Assembly: GCA_025890175.1 (NCBI GenBank)
Contig: JANPYM010000001.1
Span: 4,000,340 to 4,064,339 of the forward strand
Direction of reading: 5' to 3'
DNA: 64,000 bases
Origin: Ciborinia camelliae
Lineage: Eukaryota > Ascomycota > Leotiomycetes > Helotiales > Sclerotiniaceae
Shown: one piece after another, positions 11,636 through 22,100 of the stretch
Layout of the letters: each line of letters opens with the position of its first letter
Position numbering within the stretch: the stretch's first letter is position 1
Translations under genes and position numbers: made by a program
Notes under the pieces: model-generated
What the model saw: the letters and a program-made list of their open reading frames with translations, nothing else
The model's database searches: none
Told to the model about the DNA's origin: nothing

Positions 11636-12115
11636 ATATGTATTATATGTATAGATTGTATTGTTCAATACCTACCTATGGAGGGATAGAGAGAGGATAG
11701 AGAATGGATAGAGAATGGAGTATGGAGTATGGAGAGTGGAGAGTGGAGAGTGGAGAGTGGAGGATAGAGAATGGAGAATAGAGAATAGAGAACTATGATA
11801 TGTTAGATAATGAGGTTAGGAGGTAGACTCTGATTAAACTGAACTGAACTGAACTACTCCGCCTTTAAGATTCGGGGCTTCATTATATTACCACATACCA
11901 TGATGTGATGTGATGCAAATCTGGAATTCTTGCTTGGTTTCAGGTCATAAATTGATGAAGGTTCATAATTGTGTACCTAATAGGTACCTATAATAGTATG
12001 ATTTCATAAAAACATACTCAAAAGATCCCACCCCGCCAGCCCCAAAAGTATCCTCATCCTCATCCTCATCCTCATCCCTCATCCCTCAACCAACCCCATC
12101 CCATCACCATACAAT

Positions 12116-13041
12116 CTACACCTCAACCGGCTCAGCCTTCTTCTTCTTCGGCTCCTCAAGCACAATATTCTTCCTCGGAATCCCCTTATAAGTCTTCAAC
12201 AAAAACTCCCTCACATCCTCACTCACATCACCCTGAACCGTGATTTCCTGACCCCCACTCGCCACCTTCGTCACGCTGCTTCCCGTCGCAAACTTGGATC
12301 CAAACTCCTTGGCCACCTTCTTGAGCTCCAAGCCAAAGGCTTCGAGCCCCTGCACCTCCGTCACGTATTTGCGCTTGTTGCGCTCCACGCGCTTGATGCG
12401 GATCTTGGAACTCGCGAGCGTCTCGTTTTGTTTGGCTTCGAGCGCTTCGGCTTTGGCCGCTTTTTTCGTCGCGTCTTTCGCGGCTCGCTTTTGTGCATCC
12501 AGGCTGAGGGTTGAGGTGGCTGCTGCGAGTGCATCTAGGGAGGGAAGGGGAAAATAGTTAGTATATGTGTGTGTAGATCTAACATCCTGGAGTGAGGAAA
12601 CCTCCAGTGTAGGAAATGAGAATATTTATATGTAGGTACATACCTTCAGACCATAACCTCTCGTACATATTTGGATATTTCTTCTCCAGCCATTCCTGAC
12701 ATTTCTTTACCGTACCGCCATATTCACAATACTACTTTCCCTTCCATGTCAATAATCTCATCCTCTGATCACTTTCATCCTCACATCCTCACATCCTCGC
12801 ATCCAAACCACCAAGTCAAAAAATAGAAGCGTACCTCGGGTGGTAATGAACAAACTATAAATCACACATCCATTCATTAGTGAAGTGAGCTGAGGTGAGG
12901 GGAAAATGGAAAATCGGGATAGGAATAGCGGGGTTGGATTTCTTTCTTGTTTCAGTAAACTTAAAACATACCTCCGCAATACACAACATTTCTCGATTGA
13001 AGTTCCGATGGAGCAGCACTGGGATCTTCCACATCAGCCAT
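12116..13041 (-). CDS. TMA22: Translation machinery-associated protein 22 (DENR homologue)
   Basis: DENR/Tma22-family protein, which with Tma20/MCT-1 promotes recycling of 40S subunits after termination. Four exons fit in frame: 12972-13041, 12835-12854, 12644-12731 and 12116-12534, giving 198 aa. The N-terminal part has the zinc-binding cysteines of the family (VVYCGVC, then PPEYCEYG, then KKCQEWL). A basic Ala/Lys-rich linker follows. The C-terminal SUI1 domain runs over about the last 95 residues (RNKRKYVTEVQGLEAFGL, then GSSVTKVASGGQEITVQGD). The 20-nt second exon is required to link the first two cysteine motifs. Ortholog identity is clear from the two-domain order and size. Confidence 0.93.
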
Positions 13042-14437
13042 GATTGATATCAGACGTATGAATTAATAGGTAAGGTAAATATCTATTGAATATTTTTGGA
13101 AAAAATTGTGTGATGGTGTGGTGTGGTGTGGTGTCGTGTTGTGTCGTGTCGTGTATCTTGAACAGATGGATTTGGAGGGGAGGGGAAACACTCGAGATTG
13201 ATAAGTAATAATAATTAAGTAAGTTGGATGGATGAAGCTCAAGATGGTGGGGTAATTTTTCCGAAATTAACGCTAGCGGCCGCTCGAGTCCGGGCCGGGC
13301 TCCTTTCAAATTAGAGGGAGGATTTCCACCGGCTGTCATTTTGACTATCAAGAAGAAGCTGTGATAATTCACGTTCATTTAATAAGTAACATCCCATTTA
13401 TACGAGCTTAAACTATCTACACCAGATTCATTTTTCAATCAAATCTGCTCTTTGGATCATATCATATCATATCATTAAATATAGTAAATACCTAGTCTGC
13501 CTCCACGGCAGTGGCCCCCAGAGGGCTAGCGGAGCGTCATTACCTACCTACCTTAGGTACCTACTATAGGACTCGTAGCATATATGGGGGCAAGCCCCCA
13601 AACCCCCATAGCTCGCTGCGCTCGAATTGAAGAGATGAAGCAAGAAGGGTTGGTAAATATATATATGTTTGAAATGAGATGAGAGGTATAGATAAGGTAG
13701 GTAGTAATTGGTAGCTTGGGTTAGATAGACAATGGGGGAAATCTCAATTGAAGATGAATGACATATATATATCTCATAAAGATAAGATGAATATAATGAT
13801 AATGGTCGAATTCGATACATACAGTAGGCATATTTCAACTCACTCAATACAATAATGTTGTAAGAAATGTGCATATAATAGAAAAACTTTTTATTGGCAT
13901 CAAACGACACGCTTTGAAAGGGTTAAGATATATATACCCAAGAAGTGTTGCTCCTACACTATTGAAATCAACCCTGACCATAGACACAAGAAGTGCTATT
14001 CATGAACCATGCCATGCACCATTGAATGCAACCAAACACCAGCGCTAAAGATAAAGAATTCATACTCCCGCATTCGCAAGACCAGAAAAGGAACCAGAAC
14101 CAGAACCAGAACTTGCATTTCCACATTTCCACATTCCCACATCCACAAGAAGACCAATTCAATGTCAATACCATTCAACCATCATATCCAATTTTGGCTT
14201 CAATCCAACATTTCCATGTCCAAAACCACAAGCCACAATATCAAGGTTCTATATGCCCCATGGATATTGATTAAAGAAGGGATCATAGTCCATAACATTC
14301 TCAATCAAACACCATGGAGGAAGTTCCCCACTCCAGAGTAAGAGTGTTCTCAATTGAGTTTGAGTGCTTTTATAAACAAAAGATAAGTTGTGCTTGAACC
14401 AAAAAAAATACATCAAGTCGGTACCAATTAAATGTCT
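13042..14437. other. Intergenic with GC-rich patches
   Basis: No gene is supported. Notable items are GTGTGGTGTC-type repeats (13110-13155), a GC-rich patch with GCTAGCGGCCGCTCGAG at 13272-13288, ATCAT repeats near 13460 and a hairpin GGGGGC-AA-GCCCCC at 13586-13599. The stretch 13500-13640 looks like a decayed GC-rich repeat insertion. 13900-14400 is featureless apart from AACCAG repeats. Confidence 0.6.
13586..13599. repeat. GC hairpin in AT-rich surroundings
   Basis: GGGGGC and GCCCCC form 6-bp arms around AA, followed by a CCCCCAT run and GCTCGCTGCGCTCG. The patch contrasts with flanking AT-rich DNA and probably marks a small repeat remnant. No function can be read from it. Confidence 0.5.
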
Positions 14438-15335
14438 TCAACCTCTCTTTCTTAAAACTCTTCCGACAGCGGTGCTAGCTGGCTGTGTAGATACAGGTGC
14501 TGCAAGTGCTGCCTTTTTAAGTTTTGCAGCAGGTGCCTTTTTAACAATAACAGTTTCTGTACTGGTATTGCTAACATTTCTCCCTCGCGTAGTCTTTGGA
14601 CCCGAGGTTGCAGCAGCGGTTTTTCCTCGGCCAGCAGCAGCTCCAGCTGGATTTGTATGTGGTGCGATTTTTCGTCCTGTTCTTGTAGGTGGACGGGAAT
14701 CTACGGTAGGTTTTGCAGGTGATGCAGATTTAATTGGTGATGCAGGTAAAGTTCGGGAGTTGGCGGATCTAGGTGAGAGTATTTGTTTTGGGTTAATGTT
14801 AACACGGGAAGTGGTTCGTTCAGGTAAAATAGGAGCGGCCTTTTGACGTTTCTTCGGGTTGTCAATGTTGTTTTCCTTATCCAAACAAGCCTCAGCACTG
14901 CGAATGATCAGTATATACTCCATGAAGTTGAAGGGAAAACATACCTATTCCTTTTGATAGCACGGGATGGTGCGACTTGAGTACTTGGGCCACTTTCAGA
15001 CTCTTCGACTGGAATCTTCTTTTGAGTATTCTTTGGTGGAACCGGTGGTCCAACTTCATTACGCGCAACTTGTGTGCCGGTATTATTGTGTTTATCGAAT
15101 AAATCTCCAATGCTCTTTTTGCGCATTGAAATGGGTATACGATTAACGCGAATTTCAATACGCGTCTTTAAACCTTGAGATTGAACATTATATTGCGCTC
15201 TGAGCTTTCTGGCACGTTCGGTAACTATTTGAAGAAGAATTAGTATGCAATTTGACGCGCTTTAAGGGGTTTCTACTCACTTTCCAACTGCAAGTTCTCC
15301 ATTAGAGCCTGCTTTTGACCTAATGTAATAGCCAT
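14438..15335 (-). CDS. NBL1: Nbl1/borealin-like chromosomal passenger complex subunit
   Basis: Predicted borealin/Nbl1, the subunit that with survivin and INCENP anchors Aurora B at centromeres and the spindle midzone. Three exons fit in frame: 15281-15335, 14945-15224 and 14438-14897, giving 264 aa. The N-terminal Nbl1/borealin domain (about residues 5-65) is clear: an alpha-helical start (QKQALMENLQLEITERARKL), then RIEIRVNRIPISMRKKSIGDL. The rest is basic and low in complexity (Ser/Pro/Ala/Lys), with many SP and TP sites that could be CDK sites, and it ends RVLRKRG. Fungal members are often short; this one has a long basic tail like animal borealin. It is divergent from RPN10 with 515 bp between the starts. 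Confidence 0.85.
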
Positions 15336-15850
15336 TTTGCGGAGGCTATTGTATTGTATTTGTGTAGTTGTTTATGTGAGCAAACTGCGATCTGAGTGTT
15401 TTCGAATTGTTGAATTGTTGGATTGTTTGAGTACAAGTGTAGCTGGGGAGATGTTGTATGGCAATTGCAAAATGTTATGATTTTGATAGAGAAGAGAGAA
15501 GAGAGAAGAGAGAAGAGAGACATCATCCCATCAACTAGATTGTTGTTATCCATATCCTATCTAAATCGCTTCTTCAGCGCCACAAGTGGCTAAACTCACA
15601 GGGGTATAGTATAGATGGTTCCGAAGCTAGCGATGCTTGCTGTCTGGTACTCTAACCTAGCCTAGCCTACGCGCAAACCATAGCTACCTTGAGCAACCTT
15701 AACAAACATTAACTTCTTTATCGCCGTCAACGATACTCACCACATTTCCCTTTACCAACGTCGTCTACCATCTTTCCGACTTTACCATTCCATATCACCT
15801 CTCTAATTAAACCTTTCGCACATTCGCCCAACGGCAACCCATCCATCAAG
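15336..15850. promoter_or_regulatory. Shared divergent promoter, NBL1 / RPN10
   Basis: The 515 bp between two divergent start codons must carry both promoters. It contains a GAGAGAA purine repeat (about 15488-15518) near the NBL1 side and CT-rich DNA before the RPN10 ATG (context CAAGATGG). I do not recognise a specific factor site. Confidence 0.5.
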
Positions 15851-16820
15851 ATGGTTCTCGAAGCAGTAATGGTTGTAGTGGACAACAGTGAAAGCAGTCG
15901 AAATGGAGATTATACACCAACACGTTATGGAGCACAATCCGATGCCGTTTCCCTAATCTTTAATGCCATTACCCAAGCCAACCCTGAATCGTCAGTTGGT
16001 TTAATGTCTATGGGAGGAAAAGGACCAGAAGTTCTTGTCACTTTAACAACTGATCATGGAAAGATCTTGGATGGATTACATCGTACGAAGACTAAGATTC
16101 GTGGGGGTAGTCATTTAGCTACTGGCATTCAGATCGCTGGTGTATGTTATTACTTTTAATTTCCATTTATTCATCATCCGGACATGCAGATGGGAGGAAA
16201 TGCTAACATTCAGATTCAAATAGTTGGCACTCAAGCACCGACAAAACAAATCTCAACGTCAACGTATAATCGTCTTCACTTGTTCTCCAGTCGCAGAAGA
16301 TGAGAAATCACTTATCAAACTCGCCAAAAAGATGAAGAAAAACAACGTCTCGATCGATTTCGTCGTATTCGGAGAACTCGATGATGATGTCACCAAAAAA
16401 TTGACAGCCTTTAATGAAAATGTCAAAGGAGGTGATGGATCGCATTTGGCTATTATTCCACCAGGACCAGGACTTCTCAGCGATCAATTAATCACTTCAC
16501 CAATTTTGAATGGGGATGGGGCTGCAGGAGGACCTGGTATGGGAGGACCTGAAGCAGGTGGCGATAGTAGCGCATTTGAATTTGGCATTGATCCAAGTGT
16601 GGACCCAGAATTGGCATTGGCCTTGAGAATGAGTATGGAAGACGAAAAGGCAAGAGTTGAGAAAAATGAGAAGACACGACTTGAGAAGGAAGCAGCGGAG
16701 CAGTCCGCGTTAGGAGAAATTACGGAAGAAAATGAGGCATCGGAACCTCTGTTGAATAAGGACGGAGAAGCTAGTGGGAGTGGGGATAAGAAAGATGATG
16801 ATAAAATGGATACGGCTTAG
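15851..16820 (+). CDS. RPN10: 26S proteasome regulatory subunit Rpn10
   Basis: Ubiquitin receptor of the 19S regulatory particle. Two exons, 15851-16141 and 16224-16820, give 295 aa. The intron is 82 nt with donor GTATGT and branch site TGCTAAC. The N-terminal VWA domain (about 1-190) starts MVLEAVMVVVDNSE and continues through RYGAQSDAV, NPESSVGLMSM and, after the intron, LALKHRQNKSQRQRIIVF. A single ubiquitin-interacting motif lies at about 224-238 (DPELALALRMSMEDE). The C-terminus is acidic and Lys-rich. Length and domain order match fungal Rpn10 with one UIM. The start is fixed by the conserved first residues. Confidence 0.97.
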
Positions 16821-17255
16821 ATGTTTGATGGTAATGTAGGCTGAGGGAATGAATGGATGGATTGATACTTCAATGAATGGTTGGGGCTGCATGGCAAGCT
16901 GGCGTTTGGTATGTACCAATAGATATCATAAACAATGGTATTTGGCTTTTGTGAACAAATTATGCCTAGTGTACTCCATGACTCCTGTGATGCCTTCTTG
17001 TGCAGTCCCAGCATCAGTCCTCCATTTCAATGCTCAAGTCCCTATAGATGCCTTCTATGCCCAATATGTCTACATCCATCCGCTTCCCTCTATTCCGATG
17101 CGTGAGTTTCGGCAAGATTCATTAATACGCAGTATCATACTCATAATGTTCCCCATCTTCCTCTATCCAGTCCAAACACCCCCCTACGACCTCATTATCC
17201 TGCGCCTTCTTCTCCCCTTTCCTCCCGGTAACCTTCAAACTACCAGAATTTAAAA
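16821..17255. other. Convergent 3' flanks of RPN10 and TRS23
   Basis: The 435 bp between two convergent stop codons should hold both polyadenylation regions. I see no gene or repeat of note. Confidence 0.6.
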
Positions 17256-17961
17256 TTACCTCATATTAACCCCCCTAATCCACCTCTCCACCCCCCTCTC
17301 AAACCTCTCACAGCGCACCGGCATCTCCAATTGATAGAATGGATTCTTCATCACATAATCCGCATACAATTCATATATCTTTCTTAAAATCCCTTCTACA
17401 TTCGGCATTCCGGGTTCAGTGAACAACAAAAACTTTGTGCCAGTAAGGGTTTGGAAGCATTGGAGACGGAAGAGAGTCGTTTCGAGGACTTCAATGCCCG
17501 AGGGAGGATCGGGTCGATCGTCGCTGGAGGGTGTAGAGGAGAAGGAAGAGAGAGAGGACAGGGTTTTGCCGTGCGAAGTGGGTGGCGGGCCGGATAGAGA
17601 GGGGAGGTGAGACGTAGGAATCGGGTTTAGTCGAGTGGATATAGCGTGTACACTGAGGTTTATGCGTTATTAGGGATTTACTTTACATAAAAATTCTAAA
17701 GACGGGAGCCCGAGAGGGGAGGTATGGTATGGAAATGAAACAAAAGAAAGAAAGGAGAATATGCGAACCCGTGAAATGTTCCAGCAAGCACGAGATAATC
17801 GTTTATAGATAGTTTGTTCAACCCATCTGCGAAATCTTTTTGATAGATGAGTCCACCGGCTTTATTTATTATTGTGAGGGCGAAGACGACCCTGTAAGAT
17901 GTTAGGCTTTTGATTTGAGGAGCTGAGAGGAGAGGAGGGAGTTGGGATGTGGAACTGACAT
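17256..17961 (-). CDS. TRS23: TRAPP complex subunit Trs23 (TRAPPC4)
   Basis: Core TRAPP subunit needed for Ypt1/Rab1 nucleotide exchange at the Golgi. Three coding exons fit: 17960-17961, 17769-17891 and 17256-17652, totalling 522 nt or 173 aa. The protein shows the sedlin-like longin start MVVFALTIINKAGGLIYQKD, then GLNKLSINDYLVLAGTFHGV, then the C-terminal FRLQCFQTLTGTKFLLFTEP and KIYELYADYVMKNPFYQLEM. The start codon appears to be split: AT lies in exon 1 and G in exon 2, around a 68-nt intron (GTCAGT donor, CTAAC branch, ACAG acceptor). A Ser/Pro-rich insert sits in the middle, as in other fungal members. It is divergent from RPB4. Confidence 0.92.
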
Positions 17962-18548
17962 TTTGGGAATTGAATCTCACGATTGAGGGTTGGAGATAGA
18001 GAGAGAGATTTGTGGTAAAGGAGATAGGAATTATTTATTCACAGAGGAACTTCACATTCGTATTTGACCTTCTGTTTCCTTTGCGCAATTGAAATTCAAA
18101 AAGATAAATTATATCAAATTTCAAGCTCAAATGTCAAGCTCAAATGTCAAGCTCAGGATATTCATGGTACAGCCCATAGGATAAAGTTCGAGGTGCATCA
18201 ATGTACGGTAGCCTCGTCCAAAAGTGGTTAGATAAGCAGCCTTCCCCGGATTTCGAGATTTTGCCGACCAGCACATGTTCCTTGATCTGGCCCACAACTT
18301 TGTTTCTTTCTTCCTTTCAAGTCAACACTACAACTTCAGGTATAAGCACATCGAGTCTTAACCACTTGGTGAAGAAGGACAACATAAATTTCAGGGGAAA
18401 AGACAAAGACTATCTATAATTGTACAGTTTTATTTGAGAAAACGGACTTAGTCTCAGAGCAATTGAAGTCGAATCGAATCCGAATCCATCGCAACGAATT
18501 AATCGCGCGATCTTCTCTCCTCCACCCATCTAATTCTCTCCCCAAGAA
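17962..18548. promoter_or_regulatory. Shared divergent promoter, TRS23 / RPB4
   Basis: The 587 bp between the divergent starts contains a short triplication of AAGCTCAAATGTC-like units at about 18120-18155. No factor site is recognised and there is no sign of another gene. Confidence 0.45.
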
Positions 18549-19136
18549 ATGGCAGCACCAGCCCCCACCTCCCGATCCCGCGCCCCTCCAGCCGGCGACG
18601 AAGAAGCTTCCACCGTTCTCAAACTCGGAGAATTCCAAGATGTGGATGCACTCACTCACTCGGAAGCCGCACTCGTTATCAATGCACTCGTCGCCAAGCG
18701 TCGGGGAGATCGCAAAAATGTCAATGAGACGGAGATCTTGAGTAAGACACAGGAATATCTGGATCATTTTGCGAGGTTCAAGAGGAAGGAGAATGTGGAG
18801 GCTGTGGAGAGATTATTGGGGAGTAGAGGGGAACTGGCCAAGTTTGAGAGGGCGCAGTTGGGTAGGTTGAGAGGTTTCTTTATTTTGCTTTATTGGGTTT
18901 ATGCGTTTTTTGAGGGGGTGATCTGGGGGATCGGGGGAGATCGCGGCTCGTGGGATATTATGCATTGAGGAGATGATTGCGGAGAAGCAATGCTAACTCG
19001 AGATCAAGGTTCATTATGTTGCGACACGGCCGATGAAGCAAAGACCCTAATACCCAGTTTACAAGATAAAATCAGTGATGAGGATTTAACAGAGTTATTG
19101 GATGAAATTACAAAGTTGATGGGGTTCACGAATTAG
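18549..19136 (+). CDS. RPB4: RNA polymerase II subunit Rpb4
   Basis: Fourth-largest Pol II subunit, which pairs with Rpb7 to form the stalk. Two exons, 18549-18861 and 19009-19136, give 146 aa. The 147-nt intron has branch site TGCTAAC. The family core is complete: NETEILSKTQEYLDHFARF, then VEAVERLLGS, then KFERAQLGSLCCDTADEAK across the splice junction, and ISDEDLTELLDEI at the C-terminus. The N-terminus is Ala/Pro-rich and then TVLKLGEFQDVDALTHSEA, as in other Pezizomycotina. Without splicing, the reading frame would run on into unrelated residues after QLG. Confidence 0.96.
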
Positions 19137-22100
19137 AGAGGTTTCTTTCGATTGAGTCGTTGAATTCTCACTCGGAATTGCTATATAGGTAATGGGAAAG
19201 TAGGCATTAGGAATGGGTTTTTCATTGTTTTCATCCGTACGAAGATTCGTATAATGAAAAGGGAGCATTGTTGCGGCGTTTTTTTATTTCATGATTTTTA
19301 ATCGCCGGAGGGAGAAAATATGTATGGACGGAGAGGAGATGACGATTTAATGAAAAATAGGATGGAGGAGAAAGAAAGGGGGGCTGAGAATACGAGGCCG
19401 AATATGATGCGATGCGATCAGATGATGAGAGGTGCATAAGAAGATGGTCTGGGTTGGATACGAATACATACCTACGTACCTAGTGTGTATTCCGAGTTCT
19501 CTGGCTTTTAAGCCTTGATGTAAAGGGACGGATAGAAAGGGAAGGATGAAAAGCAAAGCAAAGCAAAGCAAAGGAATAGAATGGAGATGAGCTGATCATA
19601 AAATACGAGTGAATGGATGAATCTTCTCCTTAATTTTCTTCCCCTGCCTGCGTTTTTTTTTCAATGATGAACTGAACTAGCTACTCAGCTATCTATCTAT
19701 GTATGTGTGTACGTGATTTGATACACAATTCGTCCATCAGATGGAGATGGAGATCGAGATCTAGATCAATCTTGAGGTTGCTTGATTTATTACATGCTTG
19801 GTTTATTCCTAAGGGGCCAAACATGGGTAGAGTTGGCCGGATATATAGGGTTATATTCGAACGGACTTGAGCGTGACATAGCTCACTGGCCTCGGCACAC
19901 ACCGTCTTGATTAGGTTCAAGTCAAGGAATTCAACTCCTTTTTTCTGTCTATCTATCTATCTATCTCTCGTTGGGCTTCTTTTTCTTTTCCTTCTCATTC
20001 TCATTCTCGTTTTTGTTTTTTGTTTCTTAGGTAACCTTGTTTGGAGTTTGGAGTTTGGAGTTTTATAGGATTGGGCTCTTAGTTGTTTGCTTGATTGATT
20101 GATTGGTTGCTTGCTTTGTTATCAATACCCGCTGCTTGCTATTGGTTCAGTCGATTTTTATTAGATACCCGATCTACCTAGGTAGTTACTAAGATATGTT
20201 AGACACTTGACCTTGACCTTAGTTGGTTGGTTGGGAGGGAGGGAATCTATTGGGTATTTAGATAGATATTTAAATGATTTAGAAGGGATCTTTTTCTTTG
20301 ATTTATGGTTTATAGTTTATGGTTTATGGTTTGTGGTTTGTGGTTGACATTTGATGCTTTTGTAGGTAGGTAGGTATATGAAGGGCTTTCTTTGTATGTA
20401 TCTATGTAATTGCTTGATGGTGGAAATGGAAGTGGAAGTGAAAGTTATGAGTTGTAGATTTGTAGAGTTGTAGAGTCCCAGGGAGACTGGTCTGTTTTGA
20501 TTTCATATTTTATGATATGATATGATATGGCCAGGCCTCAATTTCTTCGCTCACTCGCTCGCTCGCTCGCTTGTATTTGTGATTTTATAGAGGAAAGGGG
20601 AAGAGGGGAAGGGAGAGGGGGGCAAATCATCTTTTTTGGAATACGGAGGTAGCTATTCATCCGATGACTCGAGCTACCTAGGTACGGATAATCTTGATCA
20701 ATTATAACTAGGTAACTAATAGCTTGTTCATGGCTTTTTAATGGCTTAACTAACTACCTATCTATCTATCTAATCACCTCCTAGGAATCTTTATATTTAT
20801 CTAATCCTCACTTCACTTCACTTTACTTTACCTTATTATCATTACTATCATTATCTCTCTAACTCCCTATCTAGATTTATACATCGTTTCTGATCTATCC
20901 CTATCCTGTCCTGTCCTGTCCTGTCCTGTCTTTATTTATTGAGCTAGGTAAACCTTTCTTATATATGTATGTATCTATCCTATTAAATCTAGGTATCTCA
21001 TTATACTCCGCTTTGTATTTGTAAATGAAGATGAAGATAAAAATAAAAATGAAGATGAAGATAAAGATGAAAATGAATATACAATAAGGTAGGTTAGGTT
21101 TTATAGATAAGGTGAGGTAAGGTTAGATGAAGGTGAAGGTGAAGGTAAGGTTGGATAAATGAATAGATAAATGAATAGAGGTAGCTGGGCAGATGGGTGT
21201 AAGGAATGGATTTGGATTTGTATTTGGTTCTGATCGATAGAGATATAAAGATAGGTGGGTGGTTATAGTGGTTATAAGGGTATGAGGCATGAGGTATGAG
21301 GTATGAGGTATGAGGGATGCGGAGTGATGGATTTGCTTCTAATTGATCCGATCGATTAAGATAGGTGGGTGTACAGGTGGCTGGGTATAAAGGTATAAGG
21401 CATGAGGGATGGATGTATGGGTTCTGATTAATAGGATAGAGGGAGATGGGTAGGTGGGCATGAGGACTAGTATATATATAGGTGTACAGGTGTACAGGTG
21501 GGTATAAGAGATAGGTAGTATGGGATAGATTTGATAATCTACCGATCTACCGTGGTTCTATAATATATACTAGGTCATTAGCGGGGTCTTGATCTTGATC
21601 TCAGTTCTAATCTTGATCTTAGTCTTGGCCATAGCCTCACATATACCTACTTATAATACATCTACTTTGGATATCCTGCAGTAGATAGGTACGATCGAGA
21701 GAGAAACCATCTGTCTGGGTCGTGACCTCGACCTCGAAAGGATTTATGGATGTCTTAAATTTCGTATTCAGTATTTAAATATAATATAATACAAACTGGC
21801 TGGCTGGCACTCATGCGATGCGATGAGATGAGATGAGATGTGATGCGGTTTTAGTCTTTTGTCTTTAGAGTACTAGCAGGTAGGTACCTAGGCAGGTATT
21901 TCTTAGTTGTTGATTCGATGTAAATATAAAGGTGAATACAATACCTTATGTTTAGATATATATGCATGTAATATGTATTATAAGGTTTATATATATAGGT
22001 AGGTATATATATATATTTATGGATGATATAACCAACCCACGATTGAGAAATCCGTTCGTTCGGGTCGTGACCTAGACCTAGACCTAGACCTCGACCTCGA

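Larger units (their letters stand above)
9418..12115. other. Large repeat-bearing gap
   Basis: No gene is supported across 2.7 kb. It is GT/AG-rich with TAGGTACCTA-type motifs at 9640-10000. A near-perfect palindrome lies at 10315-10347, an almost pure A/T block at about 10380-11036, the dispersed repeat copy B to 11205, and an 18-bp minisatellite at about 11465-11635. GAGAATGGA-type repeats follow to about 11800. Confidence 0.75.

Noticed and set aside
11294..11700. Frames on both strands with a six-residue repeat
   Set aside because: Produced by the 18-bp minisatellite; no start context, family or splice support.
13034..13378. 114-aa minus-strand frame upstream of TMA22
   Set aside because: Runs through GTGTGGTGTC repeats and the TMA22 start region; no homology pattern.
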